Shown here one piece after another: positions 1 through 5,628 of a stretch of 64,000 bases of DNA. This DNA is from a virus: the IMG/VR virus record IMGVR_UViG_3300008259_000017, positions 1-64,000 of that record. The stretch is one strand, 5' to 3'. Both the position numbers and the translations under genes were made by a program. The number at the start of each line of letters is the position of its first letter. The stretch's first letter is position 1. The notes beneath the pieces were generated by a model that worked only from the letters and a program-made list of their open reading frames with translations, ran no database searches and had not been told where the DNA came from.

Positions 1-114
1 GATGAGTTGGTTCAAATGAAGGAAGCTGCAATAAAAGAAGGCAATAAAAAGTTAGCTTACAAAATAGAAAGAACCATTGACGAGTTGCTTTCAGTGGAGG
101 TAGTATGCGAATAA
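1..114 (+). CDS. 3' end of an unidentified gene (partial)
   Basis: The window opens inside a reading frame that continues for 37 codons to a TAA at 112-114. The visible tail is charged and helical in character (Lys/Glu-rich, ending LLSVEVVCE). Its last 10 bases overlap the ATG of the next gene at 105, which is typical of translational coupling inside a phage late operon. Position just before head genes would fit a head-assembly gene, but 37 residues are too few to assign a family. Real coding is likely because the overlap is tight and a GGAGG-like ribosome site for the next gene (97-100) lies within it. Confidence 0.6.
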   Translation, partial: DELVQMKEAAIKEGNKKLAYKIERTIDELLSVEVVCE

Positions 115-2903
115 ATTCAGCAACCAGATCTGATGTATTTAATGAATATGCCAAAATAATTTCAAATTATAATAAAAAACATGGAATCAATAAAGCAGCA
201 ACACCAGTGCCAAAATTGATTATGCCTGGTGAAGCAGCAGGGACTGTGGCAGAAGGCGTAGACGAAGCCATTAAAGTAATTAAACAATTAGAGCCAGCGC
301 TCCAACCAAATGAGGCTTTTAAAATAATTGAAAACAATAAATCATTTTTTGATTTTACGGCAATAACTGGCAAGAGTGATGCTAGTATTGAAGATTTCAG
401 AAGTGCCAAACAGATTTTGGAAAAAGACCTTTATAAGGCTCCTAATGGAAAATTTACAATAAGAGCCAAACATAACAACGTGCCAAATGAACTAGTAACT
501 GATCTAGACATAATTACTTCTGGAAGAGATGCTATGCTCAAAGAAAAAAAAATTAACCCAGAAAAAGTAAGAAAATTTTATAAACAACTTACGGAAAAAG
601 GTATGCCTTCAGAGGAATTCCTTACCGAAGAAGCAAAAAATGTACTTAAAAAGATTGAGCCAGAAGAGGCTGCCAAAGTTACAGATAGGGAAGTTGCTTC
701 GGGTTCAAATCCTCCTGCTGAAAATCCTACAGCAACAGTTCAGGGTGAAGCACCTGCAAAAATAGTGGAGCCAGCCGTACCTACAGCACAACCACCTAAC
801 CAAAAACTAAATAGTCTTTTGGATGGAAATCTTGAATTAACACAGTTTAAGGCTGGTGGAGATATTCATAAATTACTAGATGATGACCAAAAAACTGCAG
901 TAAATGAAGTGCTAGAAGCTGCAGGAAAAGCGGACGTAAATACTTATAAAAAAAGTGTAATAAACATTAAAGATCCAAAACTAAGATCAAAACTTGATGA
1001 ACTAATTAAAAAAGAAAATCCAAATTTTGGTGCTAAACTAAAAGATAGTACAGTTAGAGCAGTGGAAGCAGCAAAGGAGCAAGCTGAAAATGCAGCAGTT
1101 AAGCTAGAGCAAGAAGAACCAGCATTGAAGGGAGCACCCACTGTAGGAGTGCCTGCTGGAGAAACATTAGCAACGCCAGGTCAAGCAGAAAGAGTAGTTA
1201 GAAAGCTTGATAATTTTAAATTTACTAGTCAATCTTTAAGTGCAGTCGCAACAAATATTAATAATCAAGCTTTGGCATCACTTAAAGCTCAGGTTAATAA
1301 TATTTCGACAAAACTTGAAGCTCTTTCAGCAAAGCCACCTCAGGAAATAACTGGAGAAATTAATAATGCCTTAGCTCCAATAATAGCAGATCTAAAAAAT
1401 CTTAAAGCTTCATTAGATACAACACAAGCAAGTCCACAGGCAGTTGTGGAAAGTGCAGCAAAAGCACAAGGTATTTTTTCAAAAGTAAAAGATATGCTCA
1501 GTGAAAGATTTGTAAATTATTTTAGAGCAAACCCAGAAAAATCAAAAGAAATAAAAGCATTAACAGAAAAGTTAGCTGAAGCTGAAAAAAGAGCGAAATT
1601 GATATCAGAAAGCGCCTCAAAGGCAGGCGAGGCTGCAAAGGCTGCAAAGGCCGCAGAAGTGGCAACAAACCCAGCCCAAAGAGAAGCATCAGAAGTCCTA
1701 TCCAAAGGCCTTTTATCTTCAGCTTTAATAACCATAGTAAAAGTCGGGCTACCTATTGCAGCCCTTGCCGGAATTTATTATATGATGACTGGTGAGGAAA
1801 TGCCAGAGGAGATTTCAGAGGGAATTGTTGTTCCACCAGAGGTTGGAGATCTTAATCCATCTGTAAATCCTATAAATCCAAATAATGTATCAGAAATAGG
1901 CAGTGCACTATCAACCCCAGATGGAAGAGCCTCAATTCAAAATCAATTAAATGATTTGCTAACTTCAAATCCAAATGCTTACAATAAATTATTAAGCTCT
2001 GTGGCAAAATTAAAAAATGCTACAGATGGATATAAATTAGAGAGACCAATAAGAATTGGTGGAGAAAGAATTGAATACGTTTATCCAAGGCAGGCAGCAG
2101 GATCTAGAAATCCTCTTGATCCAGGTAGGGCAAAGGCTACAGAAGAGTATATGTATAAGCTATTGGAAAATAACGGAAGAAAAGCCTTAAATATAAAGGG
2201 AAGAATTTTAACTGATGCAAATTCTAAAGATCCATTAGATATTGCAAGTTATATGTTTTCAACAATTGCAAATAAAGGATTGTTTAAGGGCTTAGCAACA
2301 GGCAGAGCAGGAAGATACGGAAGAGGTGCAGGCATTGGAGAAAACGAAAATAAAGGTTTCTCAGGATCACAAGAGGAAAGAATGACCAGGAAAGAAAGAA
2401 GAGCATTAAGAGGTATAAGTAGAGATCAGTTTGATCAAACAGAATCTGAGACTCCAATGGATTCTTTTGCATCTGGTTATAATGAATTATTTGAAAAATA
2501 TTCAAATGATTTAGATAATTCTATTAATAATTCTGAAATAATGAAGAAAGCTGATAAAACTTCTAAAAGATATTTTAAAGATGCCGTAAAGGATCTTTCA
2601 TCTGATAGTTTTATGAGCGATTATTATGCAGGGTTTTCAAAACTGTATGATAGCAAGGTTAAAAAGAGAAAATCAGACTACAACAAACTATATGATGTCC
2701 AAGAAGAAACTGGCTCAGATAGAATTCATAAAGCACATCCTGAAGCTATAGTAGTTGCGGATGCAATAGGAAATGGTGGTTTGGTTGAAAATGCATCAGA
2801 ATCAAGCAAGGCAATGCAAGAAGTAGCATCAAGAATGCCTACAGGAAATTACAGAGCCAGATATGCTTTTATTCAAAATGCTTTAAAGAAAGCAAGTTCA
2901 TAA
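105..2903 (+). CDS. 932-aa Ala-rich head-region structural protein with one membrane-like helix (unknown family)
   Basis: I do not recognise the family with certainty. Seen: residues 1-200 mixed helical; about 200-240 Pro/Ala-rich linker; about 320-540 Ala/Lys/Glu-rich with coiled-coil character; a single strongly hydrophobic helix at about 538-560 (ALITIVKVGLPIAALAGIYY); then an acidic Pro/Asn linker; a globular region; a basic Gly/Arg patch (about 730-750) followed by MTRKERRALRG; and a C-terminus with the conspicuous motif HPEAIVVADAIGNGG. The start is ATG 105, with GGAGG at 97-101. It lies directly upstream of the two head genes. Size, low-complexity helices, linkers and a membrane-like helix fit a virion protein, perhaps an internal head or ejection protein, or a scaffold fused to other domains. 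No protease motif was found. Function is inference only. Confidence 0.6.
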   Translation: MRINSATRSDVFNEYAKIISNYNKKHGINKAATPVPKLIMPGEAAGTVAEGVDEAIKVIKQLEPALQPNEAFKIIENNKSFFDFTAITGKSDASIEDFRSAKQILEKDLYKAPNGKFTIRAKHNNVPNELVTDLDIITSGRDAMLKEKKINPEKVRKFYKQLTEKGMPSEEFLTEEAKNVLKKIEPEEAAKVTDREVASGSNPPAENPTATVQGEAPAKIVEPAVPTAQPPNQKLNSLLDGNLELTQFKAGGDIHKLLDDDQKTAVNEVLEAAGKADVNTYKKSVINIKDPKLRSKLDELIKKENPNFGAKLKDSTVRAVEAAKEQAENAAVKLEQEEPALKGAPTVGVPAGETLATPGQAERVVRKLDNFKFTSQSLSAVATNINNQALASLKAQVNNISTKLEALSAKPPQEITGEINNALAPIIADLKNLKASLDTTQASPQAVVESAAKAQGIFSKVKDMLSERFVNYFRANPEKSKEIKALTEKLAEAEKRAKLISESASKAGEAAKAAKAAEVATNPAQREASEVLSKGLLSSALITIVKVGLPIAALAGIYYMMTGEEMPEEISEGIVVPPEVGDLNPSVNPINPNNVSEIGSALSTPDGRASIQNQLNDLLTSNPNAYNKLLSSVAKLKNATDGYKLERPIRIGGERIEYVYPRQAAGSRNPLDPGRAKATEEYMYKLLENNGRKALNIKGRILTDANSKDPLDIASYMFSTIANKGLFKGLATGRAGRYGRGAGIGENENKGFSGSQEERMTRKERRALRGISRDQFDQTESETPMDSFASGYNELFEKYSNDLDNSINNSEIMKKADKTSKRYFKDAVKDLSSDSFMSDYYAGFSKLYDSKVKKRKSDYNKLYDVQEETGSDRIHKAHPEAIVVADAIGNGGLVENASESSKAMQEVASRMPTGNYRARYAFIQNALKKASS

Positions 2904-2921
2904 TTTAAAAACAATTTAATT

Positions 2922-2934
2922 AAGGAGATTTAAA
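2922..2934 (+). promoter_or_regulatory. Strong ribosome-binding leader shared with the capsid gene
   Basis: AAGGAGATTTAAA ends one base before ATG 2936. The identical 13-mer precedes the capsid gene at 3602-3614. It is the best Shine-Dalgarno match seen in the window and fits very high expression of both genes. Confidence 0.7.
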
Positions 2935-2935
2935 C

Positions 2936-3589
2936 ATGGCATTAAAACTATTACAGCCAGGTCTACAGCCAGCCGGACAGTTCGATCTAAAGGATCCAAC
3001 TCCAGGTTCATCATCACAGACAATTTACGGTGGTGAGTATGTTCAGCTAGCAGCCGCATCAGATTATGCAGCATATGACGTAACTCAGTCTATGTCACCA
3101 GCATTCTATATGGAGCCAAGCATTAGAAATTTGGCAGCATCAGTAAGGTTTGGCGGACTAGCAGATGACGGTGTTTCAGGATACGGTACTTCATTTGGTA
3201 CCTTAATTGGCGCAACCGTAGGCCAGGGAACTGGATTTGGAACTCTAAGCACCACAGGTGTTGTAGTAATTGGTCCACAGACAACTACTGGCTCAGGAAA
3301 AGTTACAGTATGGCACGCACCAGGTCTATATGGTGTATCTGGAAAGCCAGCAACAGATGCAGCAGTAGCGCCTCTAAGTGGTCTGGCAGCAAACTTTAAC
3401 GTAGAGTCAGAGGCAGCAACAGGTTATCTAGGCGGAACAGGAACTGGAGCAGGAGCAACCGTTGGTGTAACCGTTGGAGCAGTAAAAGATCAGTCAATGG
3501 TCTCAACTTCAACATTTGCAGCAACTGGTACAGCTTCAACTGAATTCTATGCAATCTACATGACTGCAATCAACGGCCTAAGCGTCTAA
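2936..3589 (+). CDS. Putative capsid decoration/head surface protein (217 aa)
   Basis: A small Gly/Ala/Thr/Ser-rich protein with beta character, no Cys and few charged residues in its second half (repeated short runs such as TGTGAGATVGVTVG). It sits immediately before the major capsid gene with the same 13-base leader (AAGGAGATTTAAA), and its codon choice (CTA for Leu, CAG for Gln) is that of the capsid gene rather than of its other neighbours. In many large phages this position holds a capsid-stabilising or decoration protein made in stoichiometric amounts. That is inference from position, expression signals and composition; no diagnostic motif was recognised. A minor capsid or head-fibre protein is the main alternative. 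Confidence 0.6.
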   Translation: MALKLLQPGLQPAGQFDLKDPTPGSSSQTIYGGEYVQLAAASDYAAYDVTQSMSPAFYMEPSIRNLAASVRFGGLADDGVSGYGTSFGTLIGATVGQGTGFGTLSTTGVVVIGPQTTTGSGKVTVWHAPGLYGVSGKPATDAAVAPLSGLAANFNVESEAATGYLGGTGTGAGATVGVTVGAVKDQSMVSTSTFAATGTASTEFYAIYMTAINGLSV

Positions 3590-3601
3590 TCAAATAAGGA
3601 C

Positions 3602-3614
3602 AAGGAGATTTAAA
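3602..3614 (+). promoter_or_regulatory. Strong ribosome-binding leader of the major capsid gene
   Basis: AAGGAGATTTAAA directly abuts ATG 3615. It is identical to the leader before 2936 and sets the start of the capsid protein. Confidence 0.7.
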
Positions 3615-4649
3615 ATGTCAAATATATTCAATTCAAACGGCGAAGTAAACGCCTCCTCAGTTCAGGACGCATTATCAGCTATCGTAAAATACGCAAGTAT
3701 CATCGAAGATCTACAGCCATCTTCAAATGCACAGGCAATGTCAGCTTCTCTAACCGATGGTCAGAGAGATGACATGATCAAGCAGGCACTTCTAACCTCA
3801 GAAGGTAAGATTGCTCTAGGTCAGGCAATGGCTAACCCAATCCGTAGAAACTTGGACTACCAAGGTGTTGCTAGAAAGGCATTCGTAGTAGATCCTCTAC
3901 CACAGGGTTCACTAGCAATCTACGACAGAGATATCGACGTTTCAGCAGTCGTTATTTCTTCAAACGGTACAGCACCAGAGTCAAGAGTCTTTGGCGACAG
4001 AGTAACAGTTCCAGAGTTTGAAATTGTTTCAAATCCAACTGTAAGAATCTCTGAAGTTCAGAGAAGAAGATTCAACGTAATTGACCGTGCTCAGCAGAAG
4101 GCAAGAATGGAAATTCAGGCACAGGAAGACGGTAACGCCTTTACTGCCCTAGAGTTTGCTGGCGATTCAACAAAGGGTGGCGAGAACACTCTAGTTGCTC
4201 TAGATTCACCAGGTCCTTCAGGCTCACCAGCAGCACCAGGAAGTCTAACCAAGTCTGGTATGCTAGGCCTAAAGAAGCAGATTGATCGTTGGGACTTGGT
4301 AACCTCCAAGTACTTCCTAAACATCAATCAGTTTACTGATATTCTAGATTGGGAGTCAGCAGGTGCCGCAGGTGCTTCATCAGTAGATCCAGTAACTCAG
4401 AGAGAGCTACTACAGACCGGTCTATATGGTCACATCTTTGGTGCAGACATCATCGTAAGCAAGGTTGTTCCAGTAAACAAGGCATTTGCTTGCGCAGATC
4501 CTGAGTTTGTAGGCGTAATGCCAATCAGACAGGACATCGAAGTTCTACCAGCAGATGAGCCAAAGCAGCTAAAGCTAGGTTGGGTAATCAGCGAGATCAT
4601 CGGTATCGCAGTTGTAAACCCAAGAGGCGTTGCAGCAGGTGATATGTAA
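3615..4649 (+). CDS. Major capsid protein (HK97-fold type)
   Basis: A 344-residue protein of the usual size for a compact HK97-fold capsid subunit. Seen: helical N-terminal arm (residues 1-70); then LGQAMANPIRRNLDYQGV, like the start of the mature shell domain in many phages; beta-rich body with VFGDRVTVPEFEIVSNPT (a P-domain/E-loop-like stretch); a long Glu/Gln/Arg helix (about 145-175, RRRFNVIDRAQQKARMEIQ) resembling the spine helix; and a C-terminal beta region ending VVNPRGVAAGDM. Expression signals are maximal: optimal ribosome leader, strongly biased codons and a perfect terminator straight after. There is no obvious separate scaffold; the N-terminal arm could act as a delta domain. The identification rests on family-like sequence, size, position and expression. 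Confidence 0.88.
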   Translation: MSNIFNSNGEVNASSVQDALSAIVKYASIIEDLQPSSNAQAMSASLTDGQRDDMIKQALLTSEGKIALGQAMANPIRRNLDYQGVARKAFVVDPLPQGSLAIYDRDIDVSAVVISSNGTAPESRVFGDRVTVPEFEIVSNPTVRISEVQRRRFNVIDRAQQKARMEIQAQEDGNAFTALEFAGDSTKGGENTLVALDSPGPSGSPAAPGSLTKSGMLGLKKQIDRWDLVTSKYFLNINQFTDILDWESAGAAGASSVDPVTQRELLQTGLYGHIFGADIIVSKVVPVNKAFACADPEFVGVMPIRQDIEVLPADEPKQLKLGWVISEIIGIAVVNPRGVAAGDM

Positions 4650-4670
4650 AATCTTACTAACGTAAGTTAA

Positions 4671-4700
4671 AAAAGGGCGACAGTAAAATGTCGCCCTTTT
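4671..4700 (+). terminator. Rho-independent terminator after the capsid gene
   Basis: AAAAGGGCGACA (4671-4682) pairs perfectly with TGTCGCCCTTTT (4689-4700) around a 6-base loop, followed by T-rich sequence. The 12-bp stem has a GC core and lies 22 bases after the capsid stop. Confidence 0.9.
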
Positions 4701-4738
4701 TATTTGCTAATAAATTTTCACCTTACATAGGTGATACA

Positions 4739-5248
4739 ATGAATTACAATAGATTAAGAGAAAGACAAACAGCAATCAAAGCAACTCCACTACCAAATAG
4801 GGCAGTATCTGGGATCTTAAATAGAAGGCAGCTTCCTAAAAATGATTTAAATATGGAAGATCCCGTCGATAGAGCTTATCCAAATTTTTTTGAATTTGAA
4901 GAAGACTTGTCAAAAATTAAATCTTCTGCAGAATTATTTGAAGAAATTGAAAAAAAGAATTTAGAAAAAGAAACTACAGAGTTAATTGCATTAGAGCCTT
5001 TAAATAATATTATTAACTATAATCATGTAACAAATAATACTAATAATATTTCAGAAGATGTAGACACGACAGATTCTTTGGAAGAATTTTACCAACCAGA
5101 ATCTGAGCCAACTATAATGGAAGAGTTGGAGGAAATACAGAGTTATGAAGCGCAATTTATTCAGTGTGAATTTATAAAACAAAATGGTGAAAGATGCAAG
5201 AGGCAGGCACCAAAAAATCATAAATTATGTTCTAAGCATAAAATTTAA
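4739..5248 (+). CDS. Acidic protein with C-terminal zinc-knuckle (DUF5763-like) motif
   Basis: 169 aa from ATG 4739, preceded by AGGTGAT. An in-frame ATG at 4688 lies inside the terminator hairpin and is rejected. The middle is acidic and Asn-rich (residues 50-135), probably disordered. The last 27 residues carry C143-x9-C153-x10-C164-x2-H167 (CEFIKQNGERCKRQ, then KLCSKH), the spacing and flanking Gly/Lys/Arg pattern of the small Cys3His knuckle known as DUF5763 in bacteria and phages. Such knuckles bind zinc and usually mediate nucleic-acid or protein contacts. No function is established here. Codons are AT-rich (TTA, CAA/CAG mixed), unlike the preceding capsid gene. It is separated from the head genes by a terminator, so it may be read from readthrough or its own promoter. 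Confidence 0.6.
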   Translation: MNYNRLRERQTAIKATPLPNRAVSGILNRRQLPKNDLNMEDPVDRAYPNFFEFEEDLSKIKSSAELFEEIEKKNLEKETTELIALEPLNNIINYNHVTNNTNNISEDVDTTDSLEEFYQPESEPTIMEELEEIQSYEAQFIQCEFIKQNGERCKRQAPKNHKLCSKHKI

Positions 5249-5351
5249 CATTAGTTTATTTTTTTGAAACAAAAAATAATAATTTACTTTTTTAAAGATC
5301 AAACGACATAATAAATGTATATACTAAATTTTTTCAATTAAGGCGAATATC

Positions 5352-5573
5352 ATGAATACATTTAAAACATCAGACTTATCACTATCAGCCTACCTTTCAA
5401 TGATGGGTCTTAAAATTATAAAGGCAGAGAAAGACTCAAATAATAAATTTTTATTTGAGTTTGACGATCCAGATGGATTGGCAAAAGATTATTCTATTAG
5501 TTTTTTAAAAAGTGATTTTATAAAATACGACAATAGCTTAAGAAATCTTAAACGAATGTTGTATATTAAATAA
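5352..5573 (+). CDS. Small DUF5659-like protein (73 aa)
   Basis: A 73-residue protein beginning MNTFKTSDLSLSAYL, with KFLFEFDDP in the middle and a C-terminal helix LRNLKRMLY. This order (T-x-DLxLaaYL, then FxFxDp, then LRxLKxxL) matches my memory of DUF5659, a family of tiny proteins common in phages and prophages; its function is unknown. The start is ATG 5352 with AAGGCG at 5340-5345. The 103 bases upstream (5249-5351) hold only an all-A/T hairpin (5256-5264 with 5271-5279) and a TATACT-like box near 5323; neither is convincing alone. It is flanked by the zinc-knuckle gene and the repeat fibre. Confidence 0.55.
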   Translation: MNTFKTSDLSLSAYLSMMGLKIIKAEKDSNNKFLFEFDDPDGLAKDYSISFLKSDFIKYDNSLRNLKRMLYIK

Positions 5574-5628
5574 ATTATAAGTTTAAAGTTATACGTTAAG
5601 GAATCAAACTAAATAGGAGTAATTATAA

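Noticed and set aside
4688-4738. Upstream in-frame ATG for the zinc-knuckle gene
   Set aside because: It lies inside the 3' half of the capsid terminator and lacks a ribosome site; ATG 4739 is preceded by AGGTGAT.
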